Assembly: GCA_002439165.1 (NCBI GenBank)
Contig: DJTE01000042.1
Location: 1 to 44,143 of the forward strand
Source: Chryseobacterium indologenes
GTDB lineage: Bacteria; Bacteroidota; Bacteroidia; Flavobacteriales; Weeksellaceae
Direction: 5' to 3'
DNA: 44,143 nt
The translations under genes were made by a program, and so were the position numbers. Within the stretch, counting starts at the first letter, position 1. Each line of letters begins with the position of its first letter. The notes below the pieces were generated by a model. That model was given only the letters and a program-made list of their open reading frames with translations, was not told the origin of the DNA and made no database searches. Shown here piece by piece: positions 22,439 to 31,058 of the stretch.

Positions 22439-23092
22439 ATGAAAAAAGTATACAAAAATATTTTCGGCGAAGTAATTTCAAAAGCTGAAGCAGAAAAACT
22501 GGATGACTATCATCTCTATTATTATGAGAAAGGTTCTGAAAGAGTAAAAGAGATTGAGTTTCTGACCGAAGATGAAATATACAGCATCAATTATTTTATG
22601 AATGATACGGAAGACGAAGAACAGGTATTCAACTATCTGAAAGACAAGTCTGAACTTTTTGATATTGAAAAAAGAGAATCTGCCGGAGATTTCGTTATTG
22701 CAACCAATAAAGTATATTCATTATCCTCAGATGAAAGACCTCTGATTTCTAAAACGATATTTTACCATGATGATCCGGAAAATTTTATCTGCTCCCAGAT
22801 TATTGATAACGATACCCTGAAACCCATCATGGAAAGAACTACAAAATGCTGGTATACCACTGATAAAAACGGTGAAAAGTATGCAGCCATAGAATTCAGC
22901 TATCAGGAGGACGGAAAACTGGAACTTGCCGTAGACAAAACCCCGGATCCTGAAAATGAACTGAACTGGGAGCATTATGATTACAGTACTTTTCAGGAAC
23001 TTCAGAACCGGTTTTCAACAGATATAAGCTATTATAAAACAGCGGTGCTTCTTCCTAAAAATCTGGTTCAGGAAGAAATTACATCTTATTAA
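22439..23092 (+). CDS. Hypothetical protein, 217 aa
   Basis: Not recognised. The protein is soluble, acidic, rich in Tyr, Glu and Asp (for example KLDDYHLYYYEKGSERVKEIEF and MNDTEDEEQVFNYLKDKSE), with no signal peptide, membrane segment or metal motif; two cysteines are scattered (FICSQ, TKCWY). The start at 22439 (MKKVYKNIFGEVISKAEAE) follows the candidate attenuator directly. Composition resembles small immunity or stress-related cytoplasmic proteins, but nothing decides this. The next gene (DUF2314/ankyrin) follows after 74 bases on the same strand, so they may be transcribed together. Confidence 0.7.
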   Translation: MKKVYKNIFGEVISKAEAEKLDDYHLYYYEKGSERVKEIEFLTEDEIYSINYFMNDTEDEEQVFNYLKDKSELFDIEKRESAGDFVIATNKVYSLSSDERPLISKTIFYHDDPENFICSQIIDNDTLKPIMERTTKCWYTTDKNGEKYAAIEFSYQEDGKLELAVDKTPDPENELNWEHYDYSTFQELQNRFSTDISYYKTAVLLPKNLVQEEITSY

Positions 23093-23166
23093 GAAGCCGG
23101 CTTTAAATATATTTTTTGTATTTTCAGGAGTAGAAGCAGGTTTCTATTATTAACCCAATAATCACT

Positions 23167-23988
23167 ATGGAAGAAAATTCATTTATTTTTACCGATGGCA
23201 GCGATCCAAAAATGATTGAAGCCTACCGAAAAGCCCGGGAAACTTTTAAATATTTCTGGCGTGAACAGTCCTGGGAATACCGGAGAATTATCCCCGGCCT
23301 GAATCTTTCCTGCGTAAAAGCTCCTTTCAGTGAAAAAGATCCGGAAACCGGAGAAACGGTTGTAGAACATATGTGGATCAATGATATTGATTTCGATGGA
23401 GACACGGTGAGCGGATACCTGATCAACGAGCCCAATAGTCTCACTCATATCCGGGCCGGAGATCATTTTTCAATTCCGGTGAATGAAATCAGTGACTGGC
23501 TGTTTGCCATTACCACGGCTGAAAAAAAACCGAAAGGACTGTCAAAACTGTTTTCATCTTCTTCTCCTTCACGTCCTAAAACTTATGGAGGATTTACCAT
23601 TCACAAAATGCGTTCCGACATGTCTGAAGCGGAAAGAAGAGAACATGACGATGCCTGGCAGCTGGATTTCGGGGATTTCAATGAAATTGAAGTGGTGAAT
23701 GATGAGAAAGAAAAACCGGAAAACCTGATCGAGCACCCGATGAGTAAAAATATGAAAGAGAAATTCATGCAGTTTATTCAGGAATATCCGGATGAGCTGA
23801 CCAACATGGATGATAACGGACTGAACCTCCTCCACCGGGAAACTATTGCTGGAAACCTCACTTCCGTACAGGGAGCCCTTGAAGCGGGAGCAGATAAAAA
23901 TATCAGATCAGGAAACGGAAAAACAGCCCTGGACTATGCCCGGCAACTTCAGTGGGACCATATCATCCCGGTTCTGGAAAATTATTAA
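23167..23988 (+). CDS. DUF2314 domain protein with C-terminal ankyrin repeats
   Basis: A 273-residue cytoplasmic protein in two parts. The N-terminal part (about 15-120) has the DUF2314 pattern: ARETFKYFWREQSWEYRRIIPG, VKAPF, EHMWINDIDFDGDTVSGYLINEP and IPVNEISDWLF. A linker with RPKTYGGFTIHKMRSDMS follows. The C-terminus (about 200-273) holds ankyrin repeats, seen in DNGLNLLHRETIAGNLTSVQGALEAGADKNIRSGNGKTALDYARQ when read in segments. DUF2314 proteins are mostly uncharacterised; ankyrin repeats usually bind proteins. Some similar combinations act as immunity proteins, but no toxin gene is next to it here. A terminator follows. Confidence 0.82.
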   Translation: MEENSFIFTDGSDPKMIEAYRKARETFKYFWREQSWEYRRIIPGLNLSCVKAPFSEKDPETGETVVEHMWINDIDFDGDTVSGYLINEPNSLTHIRAGDHFSIPVNEISDWLFAITTAEKKPKGLSKLFSSSSPSRPKTYGGFTIHKMRSDMSEAERREHDDAWQLDFGDFNEIEVVNDEKEKPENLIEHPMSKNMKEKFMQFIQEYPDELTNMDDNGLNLLHRETIAGNLTSVQGALEAGADKNIRSGNGKTALDYARQLQWDHIIPVLENY

Positions 23989-23992
23989 TCAG

Positions 23993-24016
23993 GAGAGGCT
24001 TATGCTTCTCTTTTTT
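23993..24016 (+). terminator. Intrinsic terminator
   Basis: GAGAGGC (23993-23999), TTAT loop, GCTTCTC (24104-equivalent position 24004-24010), one G-U pair, then six T. Confidence 0.75.
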
Positions 24017-24125
24017 ATTGACATGAATACTCATGGTCTGTTGCATAAAAACCTGGCATTTATTTCTTTAGGAATTAAAAGAAACTTTCCCTACTTTTAG
24101 GTCTGAAAAAAACTAAAACCAAACG

Positions 24126-24233
24126 ATGAAAACCCATTCAAAAACAGAAGCTTTAAGGCCTTTTTATGAAATTTTTTTTCTGCTTTTTATATATTTTCTA
24201 CACCCGGCTGTATCAGTTCTGAAGTTTAAATAA
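24126..24233 (+). CDS. Possible small hydrophobic peptide, 35 aa (low confidence)
   Basis: An ATG at 24126 opens 35 codons with a hydrophobic centre (FYEIFFLLFIYFLHPAVSVL), ending three bases before the next gene's start (stop 24231-24233, ATG 24236). The position allows translational coupling, but AT-rich DNA produces such ORFs by chance. No family recognised. Confidence 0.25.
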   Translation: MKTHSKTEALRPFYEIFFLLFIYFLHPAVSVLKFK

Positions 24234-24235
24234 TC

Positions 24236-25234
24236 ATGAAAACAATCAAATCCATTCTGACTTTAGTATCCGGTTTTTTATGCTATATTCACGGGTATGC
24301 CCAGGCAGACAGTGTGTATGCTCAAATAAAGGATTATAAACCCGCAAACTTCAAAGATGTATATATTCCCGACCATAAGTTTGTAAACCCAACAATCGAT
24401 TTCAACAATATGGTGGATGATTTTGTTCCTGAAGCAAAAGCTCCTCTTCCCAATCAGTACGAAAACCATACCTGGAAAGGGAAAATCAAAAAAATCACCA
24501 AATACCGTAAGCACTCCAAAGAAACGGAAAAACGGATCAGTGAGATTCATTTTTTCAACAGAGAAGGTTTTCTGACGGAAATGAACTTCCTGGTGACGAC
24601 CAATGTTTATTTTCATTACGACAACCGGAACAGACTTATCAGAAAAGAAGCCATACGAGATAGCGACACACTGAATATGAGGCAGTATACCTATAATGAT
24701 AAAAATCAGATCACAGGATATACAGAATCTTTTTTTGAAAAAGGTAAACGCAGGGATAGCCGTTGGGAAGTGGTGTATGATCCCGGTAACCGTTCTATCC
24801 TGATGAATGCTCCACAGCCTGACGGAAAATCAATACTGATAAAAAAATACATCTATGACGGGAATAAGGTAAAAACAGAAAACTATGCAGACGGTGCTCT
24901 GCTTCCGGATACCGGACACGAGTTCGTGTACTCGGAAAACAACAATATGATCAGCAGAAAATCCAAAGAATACAACAACTTTTTCAGCTATGATCAGTAT
25001 AACAGGAAAACAAGAGAAGTAAGCATTATGCCCGGTAAAACCTGGGATGTACAGACAAAAACCTATGACAGAAACGGCTATGTCATCCGTTCTTCTTATG
25101 AAAATCCTGTGAATAAAACATCCGGTTCAATGAGCTATAAATACGACCGGACCGGGAATAAGGTTTACGAAACTTCCATCCCCGATTCCAACGGTAATTT
25201 TTATGAATCTTTTTATGAAATAGAATACTATTAA
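24236..25234 (+). CDS. Exported protein with degenerate RHS/YD-like repeats
   Basis: A 332-residue protein with a signal peptide (ISLT-type core, cut near HGYAQA). After a linker with WKGKIKKITKYRK, the body consists of short repeated strand pairs of the YD/RHS kind: FHYDNRNRLIRKEA, YTYNDKNQITGYTE, YIYDGNKVKTE, FSYDQYNRKTREVS, KTYDRNGYVIRSS and YKYDRTGNKVYE. Such repeats form beta-rich stacks. It is short compared with RHS toxins and has no toxin tip or T9SS domain, so it is likely a periplasmic or outer-membrane-associated protein of unknown role. A strong terminator follows. Confidence 0.75.
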   Translation: MKTIKSILTLVSGFLCYIHGYAQADSVYAQIKDYKPANFKDVYIPDHKFVNPTIDFNNMVDDFVPEAKAPLPNQYENHTWKGKIKKITKYRKHSKETEKRISEIHFFNREGFLTEMNFLVTTNVYFHYDNRNRLIRKEAIRDSDTLNMRQYTYNDKNQITGYTESFFEKGKRRDSRWEVVYDPGNRSILMNAPQPDGKSILIKKYIYDGNKVKTENYADGALLPDTGHEFVYSENNNMISRKSKEYNNFFSYDQYNRKTREVSIMPGKTWDVQTKTYDRNGYVIRSSYENPVNKTSGSMSYKYDRTGNKVYETSIPDSNGNFYESFYEIEYY

Positions 25235-25236
25235 GT

Positions 25237-25260
25237 GAAACCTCCGGGTTTCTTTTTTTT
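25237..25260 (+). terminator. Intrinsic terminator
   Basis: GAAACC (25237-25242), a TCCG loop and GGTTTC (25247-25252) are followed by eight T. Confidence 0.8.
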
Positions 25261-25312
25261 GCCCTATTTGTAACAATGAGTGCCGGATAAGTGTCTTATT
25301 ATAAAAAAACAT

Positions 25313-26554
25313 ATGAAAAGGATTCTGTTTTTTACCATCCTGTCTTCTGTATTTTTTTCCTGCCAAACTGCGAAAACCGGCTCAGATAGTAAGGATAAAA
25401 GCATAAAGGATTCTTTGAATGCAGCCATCAACAACGTTTACCAACAAGGGCTGTTCAACGGGTTTGCAGTCTCGGTAGTAGATGATCAGTCTGTTCTTTA
25501 TCAGAAAGGATTTGGTTTTTCTGATGTTAAAGAGAAAAAACCTTATACAGATCAGACCATTCAGAATATCGCTTCTGTTTCCAAAACATTTGTAGGGATT
25601 GCTGTTTTAAAGGCACAGGAACTTGGAAAACTCAATCTGGACGATCCTGTCAATAAATACCTGCCGTTTAAAGTTGTCAACCCTCATTTTCCGAAAACCG
25701 AAATTACCATCCGACAGCTCACATCCCATACTTCCTCTATTCTTGATAATGAATTTTATCTGTCTAAAACCTATTACCTGAAACCTGATCAGAACCTTAC
25801 CGGAGCTAAGTTGAATTTTGATGATGAACAGGTTTTCAACCCTTCCGAATCGGTGATTTCAATGGCGGATTATTTAAAAAACGTCCTTACAGAAAAAGGA
25901 AAATGGAATAAGAACAGTTTTTCTTCCTCCCAGCCGGGAAGTATGTACGAATATTCTAATGTGGGGACCACTCTGGCTGCATACATCGTAGAGCGTGCAA
26001 CAGGACAGTCTTTCAGTGATTTCACCCAACAATATATCCTGAAGCCTCTGAAAATGAATCATTCAGGATGGAAGTTTAAAGAAGTCGATTTTTCGAAATT
26101 TTCCAGACTCTATGAAAATCCGGATACGGTTCTACCCTATTATTATTCCATCACCTATCCTGATGGTGGTTTTATAACCAGCATCCATGATCTGAGCCTG
26201 TATCTGAGCGAACTGATGAAAGGCTATAACGGAAAAGGAACACTTCTTACCAAAGAAAGCTACAAGCAATACTTTACACCACAACTTTCTGCTTCCCACT
26301 TCACGGAACGGAATGATAAAAACCCGTACAGCGAATCTTATAATACCGGAATATTCATCGGTTTTGGCCATACAGGCTACATTGGGCATACCGGAGGCGA
26401 TCCGGGCGTGATGTCGATGATGTTTTTTAACCCTGAGAACAATCTGGGAAGAATTATGATTTTCAACACTAATTTTTCGGATAAAAAAGGGAATGATGCT
26501 TTTTATGGAATTTGGAATGTATTGGAAAAATATCAGAGCCTTTTCAGTAAGTAG
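25313..26554 (+). CDS. Serine hydrolase of the beta-lactamase class C/PBP-like family, lipoprotein
   Basis: From the ATG at 25313 (413 aa) the protein has a lipoprotein signal with SVFFSC (Cys17), which is lost in context if the upstream start at 25280 is used. The beta-lactamase-related catalytic motifs are all present: SVSK (Ser88, Lys91), YSN (214-216) and HTGG (359-362). The family includes class C beta-lactamases, esterases and D-amino-acid peptidases; length and lipidation point to the esterase/peptidase-like group common in Bacteroidota rather than a true AmpC. No acidic export signal follows the lipid Cys, so it probably faces the periplasm. Confidence 0.88.
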   Translation: MKRILFFTILSSVFFSCQTAKTGSDSKDKSIKDSLNAAINNVYQQGLFNGFAVSVVDDQSVLYQKGFGFSDVKEKKPYTDQTIQNIASVSKTFVGIAVLKAQELGKLNLDDPVNKYLPFKVVNPHFPKTEITIRQLTSHTSSILDNEFYLSKTYYLKPDQNLTGAKLNFDDEQVFNPSESVISMADYLKNVLTEKGKWNKNSFSSSQPGSMYEYSNVGTTLAAYIVERATGQSFSDFTQQYILKPLKMNHSGWKFKEVDFSKFSRLYENPDTVLPYYYSITYPDGGFITSIHDLSLYLSELMKGYNGKGTLLTKESYKQYFTPQLSASHFTERNDKNPYSESYNTGIFIGFGHTGYIGHTGGDPGVMSMMFFNPENNLGRIMIFNTNFSDKKGNDAFYGIWNVLEKYQSLFSK

Positions 26555-26579
26555 GTTTAAAATTTCACTCCTTTTTAAT

Positions 26580-26587
26580 TATATTTG
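26580..26587 (+). promoter_or_regulatory. -10 box TATATTTG of the XRE regulator gene
   Basis: Perfect TAnnTTTG match, 27 bases before the ATG at 26615, and right after the preceding gene. Confidence 0.6.
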
Positions 26588-26614
26588 TACAAAGACACAA
26601 ATAAAAAAGTCATT

Positions 26615-26980
26615 ATGGAAAAGCTAAGAAATCTAAGAAAGCAAAGAGGTTATACCCAAGAATATATGTCTAATATTATATCTACAGACGTATCTAATTA
26701 TTCCCGAAAAGAGAATGATGAAGTAAGAATATATGATGATGAATGGGAAAAACTAGCTAAAGCGCTTGATGTGCCTGTAGAGGAGATCAAAGAGGAAAGA
26801 CCAGGACGTGTGGTTAATAATGATAATTTAACCTTTAACGATCAATCTGCAAATAATAATTTTAATCAATACTATAATATTCCCAACTCTATTGTAGAAA
26901 ACTTGCAGAGTTATATTAAAGTTTTGGAGGAGCAGGTGGGAGCTTTGAAGGAGGAGAATAGAAAATTGAAGAATAGATAG
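26615..26980 (+). CDS. XRE-family helix-turn-helix protein with Asn-rich linker and coiled coil
   Basis: A 121-residue protein from the ATG at 26615; the earlier in-frame start at 26585 overlaps the promoter. Residues 1-60 are an XRE/Cro-type HTH (LRNLRKQRGYTQEYMSNIIS, then TDVSNYSRKENDEVRI). An Asn-rich linker (about 68-90, FNDQSANNNFNQYYN) follows, and the C-terminus (ENLQSYIKVLEEQVGALKEENRKLK) is a coiled coil for oligomerisation. It is more AT-rich than its neighbours. Proteins of this plan are common in Flavobacteriia, often near mobile or stress genes. Its targets are unknown. Confidence 0.8.
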   Translation: MEKLRNLRKQRGYTQEYMSNIISTDVSNYSRKENDEVRIYDDEWEKLAKALDVPVEEIKEERPGRVVNNDNLTFNDQSANNNFNQYYNIPNSIVENLQSYIKVLEEQVGALKEENRKLKNR

Positions 26981-27002
26981 ATAATTTATTTTATATAATA
27001 AA

Positions 27003-27035
27003 GGGGCTGTCCAAAAAGTTTGGACAGCCCCTTTT
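27003..27035. terminator. Bidirectional intrinsic terminator
   Basis: GGGGCTGTCCAAA (27003-27015) and TTTGGACAGCCCC (27019-27031) form a perfect 13-bp stem with a T-run after it, between the convergent XRE gene and gldG. Confidence 0.9.
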
Positions 27036-27040
27036 ATTTT

Positions 27041-28708
27041 CTATCCGAATTTTCTCTTCCTCATCCAGAAGAACAATCCTCCCAGAAGGCCGATCACTGC
27101 CAGCGGAAGCAGTAAATTCAGCCACTGCCAGTTTGTTTTTTCTTCGGTAATCCTGTTTCTGTCCAGCAGTCTTTCTTCGATATTTCTGTTTCTCAGCTCC
27201 ATCAGGTTGCTGTCGTCCAGAAGATAATCCAGGGCATTTCTCAGGAACTGCTCGTTTCCGAACTCCTGGTTAGTCAGAAGATCTACGCCCAGAGGAAGCG
27301 GTTCCCCTTTAAGGACTTTATTTCTTCCCACATCACCGTCAGCAATCACGATCATTTTATTTTCAGGACTCTGGTTTTTAAAGCCCGGATAAGATTTTCT
27401 TTCAATTCTTGAAGCATAAGCAGATTCAAACTTTCCTTCCAGTGCCACGGCAAAAATCTTCGGAGTACTTGGTTTCTCCATCTGCCCCAGACTGTCTACG
27501 CTGGCAATTTCTTTAAGATCCACATAATTCGGAACCTGCTTCAGAAGGGTTCTTTCACTGGATTCAAAAAGGACTTTGGTTTTGATATTTTTTCTTCCCA
27601 GTGTATCGATAGAAGTCGGGAATTCAAATTTCACCGGGTTGATATTTTTGGTCACCGGATTATCATTTTCAGCAATTCCCAGCGGGAAATACGGCCACGG
27701 AAGACTTGTATACTGAGGGTTCCCTCCTACTTCACCGGTCACTAACCTCAGCAGGGCAAATTTCTTCACGTCTTTTACCAGGGCCGGATTGATCCTAAGC
27801 CCGTAATTGAAGAAGAAATCCGTCATATTGATATCCACAGGGAAAGGCATTACTTTTTTAGATCTGGTAAGAGTATCCATTTCAGCATTCACGGCATCAA
27901 TCATCCATAATGTTTTTCCGCCGTTCATGATATACTGGTCAAGAATTACCTTTTCGTTATCGGTAAATGCTTTTCTAGGTTTCGCAATCACCAGCGCACT
28001 CATTTGCTTGAGCAGTGGAATATCGGCCTGGGTAAGTTCTGTCTGGTTTTTCGGGATTACAGGGCCTGCATCGTAGTTTTCCAGAGCCAGCTGCATAAAT
28101 CCGTGGAATTCTTCGGGTCTCAGCTCATCCTGATTCACAAGAATCCCTACTTTTTTTCTCTTATCCGCTGCAATATTTTTGATATTGGAAACAAGGCTGT
28201 ATTCCAGCCCTTCAATAGATCTTGTAAGCTGTTCATCCGCATCAATTCCGGCCTGCTGCACCACCAGAGGAATGGAAACTCCTCTTTTGTCATATTTAAT
28301 CACAGCATAAGGGAAAAGAGTGATCTGCGAAATCTTGCCGTCTTTCACATCCGGAAGTACGGAAGGCTGCATTCCCATTGCCATAAGGGTATCCTGTGAC
28401 ATTTTGGTTTTAATGGGATCAATGAATTTAAAATCGATCTTAGGATTGATCTTCCTGAATTCCTCCAGCATGAAACGGGTTTCGTTCTGAAGCTGCTTGA
28501 AACTTGCAGGGAAATCTCCTTCAAGGTAAACGTCAACTGTTACCGGTTTTTTCACAGATTCCAGCACTTTTATGGTGTTGTCGGAAAGCGTATATCTTTT
28601 TTCTTTGGTAAGATCCAGCCTGATGCCGGAGTAGGCCAGCAGAATAACCAAAGGTACAATAGCAAAGAGGAAAATTCCTATCGGGGATTTAGCGTGTATC
28701 TTCTTCAT
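27041..28708 (-). CDS. gldG: Gliding-motility ABC transporter substrate-binding protein GldG
   Basis: A 555-residue membrane-anchored protein of the GldG/DUF4350-type ABC accessory family. An N-terminal membrane segment (IGIFLFAIVPLVILLAYSG, about 10-28) is followed by IRLDLTKEKRYTLSDNTIKVL, the family start, a large extracytoplasmic domain, and a C-terminal membrane segment (about 530-548) with WMRKRK. In Flavobacterium GldA, GldF and GldG form an ABC transporter needed for gliding in that organism. Here gldG follows gldF by four bases. GldA is not in the window. A shared terminator follows. Confidence 0.92.
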   Translation of the reverse strand: MKKIHAKSPIGIFLFAIVPLVILLAYSGIRLDLTKEKRYTLSDNTIKVLESVKKPVTVDVYLEGDFPASFKQLQNETRFMLEEFRKINPKIDFKFIDPIKTKMSQDTLMAMGMQPSVLPDVKDGKISQITLFPYAVIKYDKRGVSIPLVVQQAGIDADEQLTRSIEGLEYSLVSNIKNIAADKRKKVGILVNQDELRPEEFHGFMQLALENYDAGPVIPKNQTELTQADIPLLKQMSALVIAKPRKAFTDNEKVILDQYIMNGGKTLWMIDAVNAEMDTLTRSKKVMPFPVDINMTDFFFNYGLRINPALVKDVKKFALLRLVTGEVGGNPQYTSLPWPYFPLGIAENDNPVTKNINPVKFEFPTSIDTLGRKNIKTKVLFESSERTLLKQVPNYVDLKEIASVDSLGQMEKPSTPKIFAVALEGKFESAYASRIERKSYPGFKNQSPENKMIVIADGDVGRNKVLKGEPLPLGVDLLTNQEFGNEQFLRNALDYLLDDSNLMELRNRNIEERLLDRNRITEEKTNWQWLNLLLPLAVIGLLGGLFFWMRKRKFG

Positions 28709-28712
28709 AATT

Positions 28713-29441
28713 CTACTTCTTTTTATTGATAAAATGATTGGACAATACTAAAGCGGCACCGATTACCAGGATAAAATAAGCCACATCTTTAAGATCGACA
28801 AGCCCTCTGGTAAAACCTAAGAAGTGCTGATAGAAGCCCAGGTTCTGAAGGATAAAATCTGCTCCGCCCAAAAGCTTATAACTTGCCAGCTGCTCTATTC
28901 CGAAATACATGATGAAACACATGAAAACGCCCAGAAGGTAAGCCATGATCTGGTTCTGCGATAATGAAGATGCCAGGATTCCCACTCCGGAAAAGGCTGC
29001 AATTAAAATAATCAGCCCGATATAGCTTCCAAAGGTCATTCCAAGATCAATATTTCCTGCCGGAACTCCTAAAACGTAAACGGTATAAAGATAGATCAGT
29101 GAAGGAATAAGGCATAGAATACCTACAATCCATACGGAAAGAAATTTTCCGGATACCAGTTCTGAAACTTTCAGCGGCTGGGAAAAAAGCCAGTTCAGGG
29201 TTCCCGTCTGCTGTTCTTCGGCAAAGGTTTTCATGGAAAGGGCCGGAATAATGAACATCAGCAGCCACGGAACGAGTACGAAATAGCTTTGAAGAGAGGC
29301 CATTCCAATTTCAAAAATATTAGAATCATTCTCGAAAAAAAACAGAAAAAGAGTTGTTATCAGACTGAAGGCTGCAATGATTACCCACGCGCTCCAGTTT
29401 CCGAAATAACTCCAAAGTTCTTTCTTTAAAATTGCAAACAT
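28713..29441 (-). CDS. gldF: Gliding-motility ABC transporter permease GldF
   Basis: A 242-residue permease of the ABC-2 type with six hydrophobic segments. The start MFAILKKELWSYFGNWSAWVII and the middle LSMKTFAEEQQTGTLNWLFSQPLKVSELVSGKF (read in parts) are typical of GldF. It pairs with GldG, the next gene four bases downstream. The ATPase GldA is encoded elsewhere. The gap to hemJ upstream is 73 bases without an obvious terminator, so read-through from hemJ is possible. Confidence 0.92.
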   Translation of the reverse strand: MFAILKKELWSYFGNWSAWVIIAAFSLITTLFLFFFENDSNIFEIGMASLQSYFVLVPWLLMFIIPALSMKTFAEEQQTGTLNWLFSQPLKVSELVSGKFLSVWIVGILCLIPSLIYLYTVYVLGVPAGNIDLGMTFGSYIGLIILIAAFSGVGILASSLSQNQIMAYLLGVFMCFIMYFGIEQLASYKLLGGADFILQNLGFYQHFLGFTRGLVDLKDVAYFILVIGAALVLSNHFINKKK

Positions 29442-29514
29442 GTTTTATAGTTATGAGTTATGAATTATCAGTTTTGAAGCACCTTTATCCGGGTTCCCCA
29501 TTACCAATAAGTCT

Positions 29515-30066
29515 TTAAGGTTTTCTTTTATTTTTATTAACGAGTTTCACGGTCATCATGATCAGAAATACAAGAACGAAAAATCCTGCAATTAATTGCC
29601 ACCAGTATTCAATTACTGAAGACTTCAGAATCACGGTAAATACCACAAGGAAAAGAATGAAGGTTGCAATCTCATTGGCCTGTCTCAGTTTGATGTTGGC
29701 CGTTTCCAGGGTATTTCCATTCAGTTCTCTAAGTTTCAGTACTTTTTTCCAGCACCAGTAATGGTAGATGGCAAGCCCGATCAGGAAAGTCAGTTTCAGG
29801 TGAAACCACGGCATTTTCATCAGCCCTGTATTCAGAAAGATCATGACAATTCCGCAAACGGCCATGATAACTCCTGCCGGAACCGTAATGATATTCCATA
29901 GTCTTCTGGCCATAAAAGTGTACTGCTCTCTCAGAATTTTCTTTTTTTCTTCCGGAAACTCATCGGTATCTTTATAGTAAACGAAGATCCTCACGAGATA
30001 AAAAATTCCCGCAAAGTAGCTTACCATAAAGATAATATGTAAAGCTTTGATGACGGTATACAGCAT
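29515..30066 (-). CDS. hemJ: Protoporphyrinogen IX oxidase HemJ (CopD/UPF0093-like)
   Basis: A 183-residue inner-membrane protein with four to five hydrophobic segments. The N-terminus IKALHIIFMVSYFAGIFYLVRIFVY contains His10, and WFHLKLTF contains Lys91; these match the conserved His and Lys of HemJ. The family oxidises protoporphyrinogen IX to protoporphyrin IX in heme synthesis. CopD-type copper proteins are distant relatives, but length and motifs favour HemJ. A perfect -10 box TATCTTTG lies 17 bases upstream. Confidence 0.85.
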   Translation of the reverse strand: MLYTVIKALHIIFMVSYFAGIFYLVRIFVYYKDTDEFPEEKKKILREQYTFMARRLWNIITVPAGVIMAVCGIVMIFLNTGLMKMPWFHLKLTFLIGLAIYHYWCWKKVLKLRELNGNTLETANIKLRQANEIATFILFLVVFTVILKSSVIEYWWQLIAGFFVLVFLIMMTVKLVNKNKRKP

Positions 30067-30082
30067 CCTAAAAATTTGTTTG

Positions 30083-30090
30083 CAAAGATA
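30083..30090 (-). promoter_or_regulatory. -10 box TATCTTTG of hemJ
   Basis: Perfect TAnnTTTG on the minus strand, 17 bases before the hemJ start codon. Confidence 0.6.
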
Positions 30091-30159
30091 GTTTATTTCG
30101 GAAAAAAAGAGAATTTAATCTAAAGTCTTTAGCTTAAAATAATAAAGATTAAATATTTT

Positions 30160-30810
30160 TTAGAATTTGAAAATGAATTTCATATCAATATTAAAATTGA
30201 AGCGCAAATTGGAACCTTGCCGATTTGAGTGATAATCAAAAGGAAGGCCATCTATAGGAGCATCATCTTCTTCCTTTCCTGTCATATGAGTATAAGAAAT
30301 ATTTTTTTGTCTGATACCAAAGCCAATTTTAGGCATAAAACCAAACCATGAAGACTCTTTATGAAGCAAAATGCTGTAATTAATATTTAATCCATATTTG
30401 GTTCTTTTATAATCTGCTGAACTAAAAGAATAATAAACATCATTTTCGTCGTAATATTTTCCTGAAATATTTTTTCCTGTTTGATTTAAATAGAAAGCTT
30501 CTGCTGATACAAAATGTTTTAATCTTGATTGGGGCGCCAAACTGTAAAAAACTTCCGGTTTTATCTCAAAAACCCTATTTTTCCCTTCAAAATGACCCAT
30601 GTTTACAGGAATTATTTTATCGGTTCCATATGCCACTTCGCTTCCAACCCACCATCTTTCATTTATTTTCCGCATATAACCTATATTATAGCGTTGGTCA
30701 CGAAAAGGAGCAAAAGCACTTACAGTAAGTATTGATTTGTAATCATCAGATTGAGCATAAGTTGTTTTGAAAAAGCCCAAAAAAACAAAAAGAAGTAAAT
30801 ATTTCCGCAC
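30160..30810 (-). CDS. Predicted outer-membrane beta-barrel protein, unknown
   Basis: A 216-residue exported protein: signal peptide (cut near TTYAQS) followed by alternating polar/aromatic strands (SILTVSAFAPF, YNIGYMRKINERWWVGSEVAYG, KYGLNINYSILLH, FMPKIGFGIRQK) and a terminal Phe (FIFKF), as in small eight-stranded barrels. No family recognised. It is more AT-rich than the flanking housekeeping genes, so it may be an insertion into the hemJ-kbl interval. It has no partner gene. Confidence 0.72.
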   Translation of the reverse strand: MRKYLLLFVFLGFFKTTYAQSDDYKSILTVSAFAPFRDQRYNIGYMRKINERWWVGSEVAYGTDKIIPVNMGHFEGKNRVFEIKPEVFYSLAPQSRLKHFVSAEAFYLNQTGKNISGKYYDENDVYYSFSSADYKRTKYGLNINYSILLHKESSWFGFMPKIGFGIRQKNISYTHMTGKEEDDAPIDGLPFDYHSNRQGSNLRFNFNIDMKFIFKF

Positions 30811-30990
30811 AAAATGGTTATTATAATTAGTGTTCCAAATATATTATATTATCATCTATTCAGCAATAACATTTTTTTTAACTACAATTATTTAATTACT
30901 AAAAGAAATAGTTTCAATTCATGTAAAAGCGGTATATTTTTAATGTATTTCAATTTTTCTTTATTGTTAATACATCCAATCCTCTGAATA

Positions 30991-31031
30991 AAAAAACAGG
31001 ATTTCTCTAAATATAAGAAATCCTGTTTTTT
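30991..31031. terminator. Bidirectional intrinsic terminator after kbl
   Basis: AAAAAACAGGATTTCT (30991-31006) and AGAAATCCTGTTTTTT (31016-31031) form a 16-bp perfect stem, 28 bases after the kbl stop codon. Confidence 0.9.
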
Positions 31032-31058
31032 ATTCTACAAATGTAGATTTTTTTTATT

